Below, piece by piece: positions 8,984 to 16,611 of a DNA stretch of 64,000 bases. The notes beneath the pieces are model-generated. The model made no database searches, had not been told where the DNA came from, and was given only the letters and a program-made list of their open reading frames with translations. The position numbers and the translations under genes are program-made. Numbering within the stretch: the first letter of the stretch is position 1; each line of letters starts with the position of its first letter. Source of the DNA: CAYJPV01 sp964372095. GTDB taxonomy: Bacteria; Acidobacteriota; Vicinamibacteria; Vicinamibacterales; JAKQTR01. Location: NCBI GenBank assembly GCA_964372095.1, contig CAYJPV010000006.1, forward strand, positions 1 through 64,000, in the 5' to 3' direction.

Positions 8984-9748
8984 GTGCCGAGACCTCCGGC
9001 AGCCTCCGTCACGACGCCGCGGCACATCAGCGTCGTGGTGTGCGCCTACAACGAAGAGCACTATCTCCGGGGTTGTCTCTACTCGATCCTGGGCCAGACA
9101 CGCCCCCCCGACGACGTGCTCGTCATCAACAACGGCAGCACCGACGGCACGGATCGCGTGGCCAGGGACGTGGGCGTCCGCGTCGTCCTTGAACCGCAGC
9201 GGGGCCTTGTGTACGCGCGCGAAGCCGGGCGCCGTCACACGACCGGTGAACTGCTGGTCTTCGTCGATGCCGACACCAGGCTGCCCCTGCAGTGGATCGA
9301 GCGCGTGGAACGCACGTTCACCCGTCGGCCCCATCTCGTGGGGCTCTCCGGCGCCTGCAGGTTCTACGACTGGGACCTGTGGGGCCGCACACTCGTGCGC
9401 CTCTACGATGCGACGGCGGCTCCGCTGACCCATGCGGTGGTCCACCACGTACTCGGCGTGGGCGCTGTCTTCTATGGCGGCGCCTTCTGCGTGCGGCGGC
9501 AGGCCCTGGACGCCATTGGCGGGTTCGACACGTCCATCGACTTCCACGGCGAAGACACGAATCTCGGCCGCCGCCTCGGGAGGGTCGGGACGGTCGCGCT
9601 TTCGAACCGCTGCCACGTCTTCACGTCGGCCCGGCGTTATCAGGCGTTCGGCAAACGTAGGGTGTTCGGTATCTACATCCGCAACTTCTGGTCGGAGATC
9701 CTCAGACACCGCCCGCACGATACACGGCATGTGGACGTGCGCGTCTGA
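8984..9748 (+). CDS. GT2-family glycosyltransferase
   Basis: This is an inverting GT-A transferase of 254 residues. It begins with VVVCAYNEEHYLRGCL; the nucleotide-binding NNGSTDGT and the metal-binding DADTR motif (about residue 95) follow, then a GEDTNLGRRLG acceptor-side motif (about residue 190). There is no obvious membrane anchor. It uses a GTG start 16 nt after the previous gene and lies in the PHP/GT/ols operon. It may add a second sugar to the glycolipid or act on an envelope glycan; the target is not deducible. Confidence 0.82.
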   Translation: MPRPPAASVTTPRHISVVVCAYNEEHYLRGCLYSILGQTRPPDDVLVINNGSTDGTDRVARDVGVRVVLEPQRGLVYAREAGRRHTTGELLVFVDADTRLPLQWIERVERTFTRRPHLVGLSGACRFYDWDLWGRTLVRLYDATAAPLTHAVVHHVLGVGAVFYGGAFCVRRQALDAIGGFDTSIDFHGEDTNLGRRLGRVGTVALSNRCHVFTSARRYQAFGKRRVFGIYIRNFWSEILRHRPHDTRHVDVRV

Positions 9749-9798
9749 CGCCCGGCACACGAATTAATGCGTCTCGTTCCTTCAACCGGAGGTCAGCC

Positions 9799-10617
9799 AT
9801 GTCGCCCCTTGATCAGCTTCTCCCAGCAGATCACCCCTATCCGGTATTCCCGTCGCTCCTGCCGCCCGCTGGCGTCGAGCAACACCGGTATCGCGTCGCC
9901 TTCGCCAACACGCGCGACGACCTCGACGCGGTGCTGCGGCTGCGGTACGACGTGTTCAACCAGGAACTGGGCGAAGGACTCGACATCTCGTGCCGGACAC
10001 AGCGGGACTTCGACGAGTTCGATCCGGTGTTCCACCATCTGATGGTGGTCGATCGGCCGGTGGCGTCGGTGGTCGGCACGTACCGGATGCAGACGAGTCA
10101 CATGGCACTCCGACACCGTGGTTTCTACTCGGACGGTGAATTCGACCTCTCGGCCATGCCGCCGCACATCCTCGAGAACGCGGTCGAAGTCGGACGGACC
10201 TGTATTGCCAGGCCGCATCGCAACACCGTCGTCCTCCTGCTCCTGTGGCGGGGTCTCGCCCGCTACCTGAGCCAGACCGGGACGCGGTACCTGTTCGGCT
10301 GTTGCTCGCTGCCCACGCAAGACCCGGCCGACGGGATGGCTGCCCTTCGGTACTTCGAGCGAACGGGCCACATGCACCCCGCCATTCGCGTGACACCGAG
10401 GCCGGGCTGGGAGTGCGAGGCCGAGGGGACCGCACACGAGCGAACCGACGTGAACCTGCCGCCGCTCTTCAGGCTCTACTTGCGCTACGGCGCGAAGGTG
10501 TGCGGCCCGCCGGCCCGGGACCGTCATTTCAAGACGACGGACTTCCTGCTGCTGCTGGATCTCGCCTCCCTCCAGCACGACGCGCGCCGACGACTCTTCA
10601 ACGACTACGTGTCCTGA
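9799..10617 (+). CDS. olsB: OlsB-like ornithine N-acyltransferase (GNAT fold)
   Basis: The protein resembles the OlsB/hemolysin-like acyltransferase family, which attaches a 3-hydroxy fatty acid to the amino group of ornithine to make lyso-ornithine lipid. Signature segments are LRLRYDVFNQELGEG (about residue 47), a DEFDPVFHHLMV block and the EVGRTCIARPHRN region (about residue 130) leading into the GNAT core. Length (272) is typical. A GGAGG ribosome site lies 6 nt before the ATG. The next gene, 5 nt downstream, is a PlsC-type acyltransferase, which reproduces the known olsBA order. Ornithine lipids contain no phosphorus and often accumulate under phosphate limitation. Confidence 0.85.
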   Translation: MSPLDQLLPADHPYPVFPSLLPPAGVEQHRYRVAFANTRDDLDAVLRLRYDVFNQELGEGLDISCRTQRDFDEFDPVFHHLMVVDRPVASVVGTYRMQTSHMALRHRGFYSDGEFDLSAMPPHILENAVEVGRTCIARPHRNTVVLLLLWRGLARYLSQTGTRYLFGCCSLPTQDPADGMAALRYFERTGHMHPAIRVTPRPGWECEAEGTAHERTDVNLPPLFRLYLRYGAKVCGPPARDRHFKTTDFLLLLDLASLQHDARRRLFNDYVS

Positions 10618-10622
10618 ACACC

Positions 10623-11423
10623 GTGGGTCCACTACGAGGGATCGTGCGCGCGGTGGCGCTCGCGGCCGGGACGGCCATCGCCTACACGGTCGTGCTCGTG
10701 CTGAGCTGGCGGGTCCGGCTGTTCTACGTGCGGAAAGACGGGCGACCGGACGTCTTCCGTGTGTGGGCCCGGTTCGCCGCCTGGACGATAGGGATCTCGA
10801 TCCATGCAGACGGGCCGGTCCCGGAGCCGCCGTGCCTGGTGGTGTGCAATCACCTCAGCTATGTCGACATCATCGTCCTGGGGTCGCGCGTGCCGGCGGT
10901 CTTCGTCGCGAAGTCCGACGTGGCGCAGTGGCCGGTGGTGGGCGTGATGTGCCGCGCGGCGGGCACGCTGTTCATCGATCGCACGGACCGATGGCGCCTG
11001 CCAACGGTTCTGGCGAACATCGCGCGGGTGCTGGATACCGGAGGCGCGGTAGTGGTGTTTCCGGAAGGGACGTCGTCCGACGGCCGGCGTGTTTTGCCGT
11101 TCAGTTCGTCAACCCTCGAGCCCGTGGCGGCGTGCGGGCATCGCGTGTACTTCGCAGCGCTGGTCTACGACACGCCCGGAGGACTGCCGCCGGCCGAACT
11201 CTCGGTGTGCTGGTGGGGTGACATGACCCTGGTTGACCACCTGTGGGGAGTGCTCACGCTGCCGTCCGTCTCAGCGCGATTACGATTCGGCATCGACCCT
11301 GGCGGCGGGATCGATCGGCGCGCGCTGGCCAGGCGCCTTCACCACAGTGTGAGTACGGCCCACGCTGAACTCAAGGCTGAGACGGACCCCGCCCGTACGC
11401 CGTCGTCATCCACGGGAGACTAG
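10623..11423 (+). CDS. olsA: OlsA-like / PlsC-family O-acyltransferase
   Basis: This 1-acylglycerol-3-phosphate acyltransferase-fold enzyme has the catalytic NHLSYVD (NHx4D) motif near residue 77, FIDRTDRW (motif II), and FPEGTSSDG near residue 144. An N-terminal membrane helix covers about residues 5-28. The GTG start lies 5 nt after the olsB stop, so the two are cotranscribed. By position it should O-acylate lyso-ornithine lipid as the second step of ornithine-lipid synthesis; a general lysophosphatidate acyltransferase role cannot be excluded. Its TAG stop overlaps the stop of the convergent GGDEF-EAL gene. Confidence 0.83.
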   Translation: MGPLRGIVRAVALAAGTAIAYTVVLVLSWRVRLFYVRKDGRPDVFRVWARFAAWTIGISIHADGPVPEPPCLVVCNHLSYVDIIVLGSRVPAVFVAKSDVAQWPVVGVMCRAAGTLFIDRTDRWRLPTVLANIARVLDTGGAVVVFPEGTSSDGRRVLPFSSSTLEPVAACGHRVYFAALVYDTPGGLPPAELSVCWWGDMTLVDHLWGVLTLPSVSARLRFGIDPGGGIDRRALARRLHHSVSTAHAELKAETDPARTPSSSTGD

Positions 11424-13231
11424 ACGGCGCACAGCGCGTCCTGTCGATCCGCACTGGACGCCTGCAGGAATGCCGAACACGCGTCTGCCGGCATCGGCCT
11501 GGCCAGCAGGAATCCCTGAGCCCGGTCGCAGCCGTGACGGCGCAGGAATGCCAGTTGGGTCTCGTCTTCGACGCCCTCGGCGACCGACACCAGATCCAGT
11601 GACTGGGCCATGCCCAGGATCGCTTTGGCAATGGCCCCGCCGCGTTGCGGACGGCCAATCCCCTGCACGAACGACTTGTCGATCTTGAGCACGTCGACGG
11701 GCAGCGATTCCAGCCGGCTGAGTGCCGAGTAGCCCGTTCCAAAATCGTCAATCGCCAGCCGGCACCCCAGGGCTTTGAGGGCCTGGAGCGTGGCGGTCAC
11801 GCCCGCGCCTTCACGCATGGCGGTGCTTTCGGTCAACTCCAGTTCGAGACGGGACGCGTCGAAGTTGGTGTCCTCCAACACGCCAGCCAGCATCCGGACC
11901 AGGCCTCCCTCGTGCACCTGGACGCCCGACACGTTCACGGCCAGCGCCAGGGGTTCGACGCCGTCGCAGCGGTCCCACTGCTGCACCTGGTGAATGGCCT
12001 CCCGGATGACGTATTCGCTGAGCTGCACGATCAGCCCGGAGTCCTCGGCAAGGGCAACCACCTCCTGGGCTGGCACGTGAGGGATGGACGGGTGCCGCCA
12101 GCGCACCAGGGCCTCCACGCATGCGATGCGATCGTCCTGCAGCGAGAAGATCGGCTGGTAGACCACGTAGAGTTGCCGCTCCTCGATAGCCCGCCGCAGT
12201 GCGCTCGCGCTCATCGCGGGCACGGCGGCCGCCCGCTGCATGTCGCGGTGGTATCGCTGCCACGTGTTGCGCGCCTGCTTCGCGTGGTAGACCGCCGCGT
12301 CGGCGGCCCGCACGACGCCCGGCGTGGAACAGGCATCGTCGGGGAATACGGCAACGCCCACGCTGCAGGATGCCGTCACTTCGTGGCCCTCGATCGTCAC
12401 CGGCTGCGAGCACGCATCAACCACGCGGCGCGCGATGAGGCTGGTCATCGAGGGATCATCAGCATTCAGCAGAATGATCGCGAATTCGTCTCCGCCGAGG
12501 CGCGCGACGATGTCGCCGGCTCGGACGCTGGACCGCAGGCGTTCGCTGACGGAACGCAGCAGGAGGTCGCCGACCATGTGCCCGTAGGTATCGTTGATCC
12601 GCTTGAACCGATCGAGATCGACAAAGAGCACCGCCACACGCCCGTCGCAACGCGCGGCGGCCTCGATCGCGCCGTCCAGACACTTGTCGAACAGGTGGCG
12701 GTTGGGCAGATCGGTGAGGACATCCTGGTGAGCGAGCCGCAGCAACTCCGCGTGTTTGCGATCCGTCAGCGCCCGGACAACCTCGAAGCTGGTGCCAACG
12801 CCGAGGTAGAGGCCGGCCCGGGTGACGATGAACCCCTGCATGGCCTCCACGCTCGATTCCGCCACCAACTGGGCACCGACCGTCTCGAGGGGCACGCGCT
12901 CATCGAACACCACCATGCTGCCATGCACGGACTCAGCGGCAGGGCGCCGCAGCAGCAACGCCCGACCAAAACGGTGGGAGAGCGCCTCCAGCAGGCGGAA
13001 CCGGTTGACCAGGGCTAACGGCGTCCCGGACGAGTCCACCACCGGCAGCACGATGAGATTCGGCTGCTGGGCGAACAGATCCGCAACCGCCTCGCACGTC
13101 GCCTCCGGGGCGACGGGCGGGATCGGGCGAATCAGGTCGCCCGCCGTCACCGTGGTGGACGTCAGGACCGCCCCACCCACCGGGCGGCCGGGGTCACCCG
13201 GCACCACCGTCGATAACCCCTCGGACTCCAT
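11420..13231 (-). CDS. CBS-GGDEF-EAL cyclic-di-GMP protein
   Basis: The N-terminal ~150 residues look like a pair of CBS-type ligand-binding motifs (DLIRPIPPVAPEATCEAVAD onward). The GGDEF domain follows with an intact RLGGDEF active site, and then an EAL domain with EALVRW, AVNVSG, ELTEST, IDDFGTGYS, KIDKSFV and AEGVE, so all main metal and substrate ligands are present. The protein could both make and degrade cyclic-di-GMP; which activity dominates cannot be read. It has no membrane segment. The ATG at 13231 has a GGAAGGAG ribosome site 7 nt upstream. Adenosyl ligands are typical of CBS pairs, so it may couple energy or nucleotide status to lifestyle. Confidence 0.9.
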   Translation of the reverse strand: MESEGLSTVVPGDPGRPVGGAVLTSTTVTAGDLIRPIPPVAPEATCEAVADLFAQQPNLIVLPVVDSSGTPLALVNRFRLLEALSHRFGRALLLRRPAAESVHGSMVVFDERVPLETVGAQLVAESSVEAMQGFIVTRAGLYLGVGTSFEVVRALTDRKHAELLRLAHQDVLTDLPNRHLFDKCLDGAIEAAARCDGRVAVLFVDLDRFKRINDTYGHMVGDLLLRSVSERLRSSVRAGDIVARLGGDEFAIILLNADDPSMTSLIARRVVDACSQPVTIEGHEVTASCSVGVAVFPDDACSTPGVVRAADAAVYHAKQARNTWQRYHRDMQRAAAVPAMSASALRRAIEERQLYVVYQPIFSLQDDRIACVEALVRWRHPSIPHVPAQEVVALAEDSGLIVQLSEYVIREAIHQVQQWDRCDGVEPLALAVNVSGVQVHEGGLVRMLAGVLEDTNFDASRLELELTESTAMREGAGVTATLQALKALGCRLAIDDFGTGYSALSRLESLPVDVLKIDKSFVQGIGRPQRGGAIAKAILGMAQSLDLVSVAEGVEDETQLAFLRRHGCDRAQGFLLARPMPADACSAFLQASSADRQDALCAV

Positions 13232-13438
13232 GCCCGTACTCCTTCCGTCCCGCCCGCAGCAGGCGAGCCACCCGAATAATCGTCGCCGCCTTGCCTGTTC
13301 ACTAGGTCCAAACACGCACGGCCGCAAGAGTTTACAGAACCGCTGCGTGAACGTTACGCCTCCGGGCTCATGCCCCACGATGTTGCCTCGTTGGCCCTGA
13401 CCTGGTCACGAACGAAGCGGCCTGGGCAGGGCCTTCGT

Positions 13439-13471
13439 CGTCACAGGAATGTCACCCGCGCGGGGTACGCT
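13439..13471 (+). promoter_or_regulatory. Candidate Pho box and -10 for the phosphodiesterase gene
   Basis: GTCAC occurs at 13440 and again at 13451, exactly 11 bp apart (overall GTCACAGGAATGTCACC), very like the E. coli Pho-box half-site CTGTCA. A -10-like TACGCT lies at 13466-13471, about 10 bp after the second half-site, the arrangement of PhoB-activated promoters in which the box replaces the -35. The gene starts 28 nt after this -10. Confidence 0.55.
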
Positions 13472-13498
13472 GACTGCAAACAATCCCGAGGAGGTCTC

Positions 13499-15325
13499 TT
13501 GCGCGATCGACGTGGGTGGCGACTGGTGTCGACGGTGCTGTGCTTGTGTCTCGCCGGAGTGATTCCGGCGGCCACACAGACATTCTCCCCGGGCGTGACG
13601 CCCCCGGGAGGCCCCAGGCTCGTGGTCGTCATCTCCGTCGATGGCCTCTCGTGGCCGAATCTCGTGAAGTACCGGTCGTGGTACACGTCCGGACTGAAGC
13701 AACTGCTGGACGAGGGGTTTGTCCATACGCAGGCGCACTACCAGCACATCAACACCGAGACGAGCCCGGGCCACGCCTCGCTGTCGACCGGGGCCCCACC
13801 ACGCGTCACGGGCATCGTCGCGAACCGGTGGCTCGAACGAGGACCGGGCGGGAATATTCGAAACGTCTACTCCACGCAGATGTTCGTGGATCCGGCAAAG
13901 ACGAACGCCGGCAGGCCTGCCGGGCCTGGCACAACGCCCGCGACGCTGACGGGCCCCGGAAACCTGAAGGTCGATACGCTGGGAGATCGTCTCGTCATGG
14001 TATCGAGCACGTCTCGCGTGGTATCGGTGTCGGGCAAGGACCGCACCGCCATCCTCCTGGCCGGACGCCATCCCGGACACCTGGTGTACTGGTTCGACCG
14101 GCAGACCGGGCTGTTCGTGACGTCACCGTACTACGACGGTCACACGACGTCGGCAACAGCGGGTCAGGCGATCGTCTCGCCCTTCAATCGGGAGAAGGCC
14201 GGACCGGCACTGCAGACACGGATCGGCACCCAGTGGCAACCGCTGCCGACCGCCGCCGCAGCCTCCGGGCCGACGCCCCTGCCGGACCCGGTCCCGGCTT
14301 CACGGATGCTTGCGTTCCAGGTGCCGATGCACGGCCTCGGCTTTCCCCACAATCTGACATTCGGTCCGCAAGGGTACTTCTCGAGCCTCTACTACAGCCC
14401 GTTCATCGATGATTTGGTGACCGACCTCACCGTCGACTTTCTCCGGGACGACACGCTGGGACTCGGCAAGGGGCCGACACCGGATCTCGTGCTGGTCGGC
14501 CTGTCGGGGCAGGACACCGTGTCGCACTCGTATGGCCCCGAGTCTCACGAGAACCTTGATCTGCTCCGACGGCTCGACGTGCATATCGGCACCCTGCTCG
14601 ACACGCTGGCTCGGCGGGGTTTCTCCCGCGACGACGTCGTCGTGGCGCTCAGCGCGGACCACGGGTTCGCGGATATCCCCGAGGTCAGGCGGGTTAGCGA
14701 ACAGTCCTTCAGTGGCGGGCGGCTGGTTGACGGCGACCACGTGCGGCCGGGGTTCTATCAACGTCTGAACCGGCTGCTCAGCGAGTCACTGTGCCTGCCT
14801 GAGGCGAGCCGCCCGATCTTCGGCGGTGAAGGCTGGTCCATGATCTACAACCATCCGCAGTTGCCCCTGCGGACGGTCGACGGCGCCTGCGGGCCCGCCG
14901 GACGCGCGGTCACGACAGCCGACATCGACCGTGTCCTTCCCGAGGTGGCCACGCACTTCTTCCGGGAGGAGATCGCATCGGTCGTGCTGGTGTCCCAGCG
15001 CCCATCGTGGCCCGCGAACGACCGCACGATCCAGTACGTGCTGAACGACTTCGACCCCGAACGGTCGGGTGATGCGTTCATCATCCCTCGCTACGGCGTG
15101 CTGATGCACGAGGACCCGATCAGGGGAACCGGCCACGGCACCCACCACGACTACGACACGCACGTGCCGCTGCTGTTCTGGGGCGGGACCTGGCCCGCCG
15201 GGTCGTCAGACGCCGCCGTCACGCCCTACGATCTCGCGCCCACGCTCGGCGCGGCGCTCGGCGTCAGCCTGCCTCGCGCAACAGGGCGGCCCCTGACAGC
15301 GCCGCCTGCGCCCGCGCGTCACTGA
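13499..15325 (+). CDS. Secreted type I phosphodiesterase / alkaline phosphatase-superfamily enzyme
   Basis: A signal peptide (about residues 1-28, ending IPAATQT) precedes an alkaline-phosphatase-superfamily domain. VVISVDGLSWPNL carries the first metal Asp. The nucleophile region is INTETSPGHASLSTG, matching the nucleotide pyrophosphatase/phosphodiesterase class with a Thr or Ser nucleophile. Later metal ligands are seen in LVGLSGQDTVSHSYGP, SADHGF and GTGHGTHHDYDTHVPL. It should hydrolyse phosphomono- or diesters in the periplasm. I chose TTG at 13499 because GAGGAGG lies 4 nt upstream; this gives about 608 residues. A candidate Pho box sits just upstream. Its stop overlaps the convergent phytase gene by 7 nt. 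Confidence 0.85.
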   Translation: MRDRRGWRLVSTVLCLCLAGVIPAATQTFSPGVTPPGGPRLVVVISVDGLSWPNLVKYRSWYTSGLKQLLDEGFVHTQAHYQHINTETSPGHASLSTGAPPRVTGIVANRWLERGPGGNIRNVYSTQMFVDPAKTNAGRPAGPGTTPATLTGPGNLKVDTLGDRLVMVSSTSRVVSVSGKDRTAILLAGRHPGHLVYWFDRQTGLFVTSPYYDGHTTSATAGQAIVSPFNREKAGPALQTRIGTQWQPLPTAAAASGPTPLPDPVPASRMLAFQVPMHGLGFPHNLTFGPQGYFSSLYYSPFIDDLVTDLTVDFLRDDTLGLGKGPTPDLVLVGLSGQDTVSHSYGPESHENLDLLRRLDVHIGTLLDTLARRGFSRDDVVVALSADHGFADIPEVRRVSEQSFSGGRLVDGDHVRPGFYQRLNRLLSESLCLPEASRPIFGGEGWSMIYNHPQLPLRTVDGACGPAGRAVTTADIDRVLPEVATHFFREEIASVVLVSQRPSWPANDRTIQYVLNDFDPERSGDAFIIPRYGVLMHEDPIRGTGHGTHHDYDTHVPLLFWGGTWPAGSSDAAVTPYDLAPTLGAALGVSLPRATGRPLTAPPAPARH

Positions 15326-16488
15326 CGTGCGGCTGGGCGTGACAGGAGGCGGCTGACGTTGCGCCAGTCGAAGATCAGGAAGTTCCGTGGGCCGCTGTTC
15401 ATCATGACCAGGATGCCTTCGGGATAGCCGGGCAAGGCGCGGCCGACCACATCGAGTCCGTCGGTCTCGTCAGCCTCGGTCGTCAGGACTGCCAGACGGG
15501 GATGCTGGTGAGCGCTGCCGGCTGCTCCTTCACGCGGGTAGACGTGCACCCGGGTCGCCCCTGGCACCTGATCGGACGACACCAGATAGCCCGTGCCATC
15601 GGACCGCGCATAGATGGCGAGTCCTTCGCGGTCGCCTGCGTAGTCCTCGGTGCCGAAGACCGCCAGCTCGCGTCCCGCGTCCGGATGATCGGGGTCCGCG
15701 TGCCATTTCCGGAGGCCATGTCGCTCGTCCGCGTAGTAGACGTACCCCAGTTCGTCGTCCACCACGATCGCCTCGATCTCGCCCGCCTCGCCGGGCGCCG
15801 CGCCGACACCGCTGAAGGCACCAAACCGGCGCACCAGCGTGCCTCTGAACCCGGCCTGCTCGTCAGGCTCCAACCGATATTGCCAGAGGTAGTCCGTGGC
15901 CGGGCCTGACTTGGGTGCCACGATGGCGAACACCGCACCGTCACGCTCCCGCCTGTAGAGGGCGATGCCCATAGGCTCACCGGCGGTACCGACGGCGCCT
16001 GCCAGGACGGGCACGCCGCGCGGAGCCTCATCATCAAGCCCCGACCCGTCGGGCCGGATGCTGAAGACCCGCAGGCGACGCTGGTTCCGCTCGGTCACGA
16101 CAGCAATGTCCATGGCCTCGCGCCCCGACGGCACCGCGTACTCGACATCGACGTTGTTCGGGCGATCGAGCGGCACGATGGCCTGGCGAATCCGGCCGTC
16201 CATCCCGAGCACGAACAGCCCGCCCGACGACGTTTCCTTGTCGGTGGCGAGAATCAGCGACCGGCCCGGCTCGGTCGGATGGATCCACAGCGCCGGGTCG
16301 TCTGGATCGTGGGGCACCGTGTCGGTCAGCACAGACGGAGTCAGTCGTGCATCAGCCGTGGCGCCAGGGCCGGGATGCGGCGCGCGATCGGCGGGCGCGG
16401 CTCCTCGGCAGCCTGCACCGACCGCGGCGCACAGCAACACCGCCGCGAGCGCGCCTGTTGCACGAATCAGTCGAAAAGCGAGGTTCAT
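15319..16488 (-). CDS. Beta-propeller 3-phytase, lipoprotein
   Basis: The protein matches the beta-propeller phytase family, calcium-dependent enzymes that release phosphate from phytate outside the cytoplasm. Family landmarks are DPDDPALWIHP (about residue 55), LILATDKETSSGGLFV, NNVDVEYAV, EAIVVDDELGYVYYADE and DREGLAIY. The N terminus has a lipoprotein-type signal ending VGAGCRG, so the mature protein is probably membrane anchored. The ATG at 16488 fits this signal; the frame stays open to about 16617 but lacks signal character there. It is divergent from a TonB-dependent receptor gene, a pairing often seen for this phytase class in Gram-negatives. Confidence 0.88.
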   Translation of the reverse strand: MNLAFRLIRATGALAAVLLCAAVGAGCRGAAPADRAPHPGPGATADARLTPSVLTDTVPHDPDDPALWIHPTEPGRSLILATDKETSSGGLFVLGMDGRIRQAIVPLDRPNNVDVEYAVPSGREAMDIAVVTERNQRRLRVFSIRPDGSGLDDEAPRGVPVLAGAVGTAGEPMGIALYRRERDGAVFAIVAPKSGPATDYLWQYRLEPDEQAGFRGTLVRRFGAFSGVGAAPGEAGEIEAIVVDDELGYVYYADERHGLRKWHADPDHPDAGRELAVFGTEDYAGDREGLAIYARSDGTGYLVSSDQVPGATRVHVYPREGAAGSAHQHPRLAVLTTEADETDGLDVVGRALPGYPEGILVMMNSGPRNFLIFDWRNVSRLLSRPAARQ

Positions 16489-16611
16489 GGTTTCGATTCT
16501 ACCCACCGAATCGTGCATCCCCGCAGCCCGAACGTACCTCAACCGACAATTCACAGGCCGGCAATACAGCCGACACATGGCAGTTGCACGGCGTGGATAG
16601 CCTAAGTCGAC
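16489..16611. promoter_or_regulatory. Divergent phytase / receptor promoter region
   Basis: This 123-bp gap must hold both promoters. TTCAC (16550), GCAAT (16561) and GACAC (16572) are phased at 11 bp, loosely like the stronger PhoB-type arrays elsewhere in the window. The match is weak and no clear -10 is visible on either strand. Confidence 0.3.
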
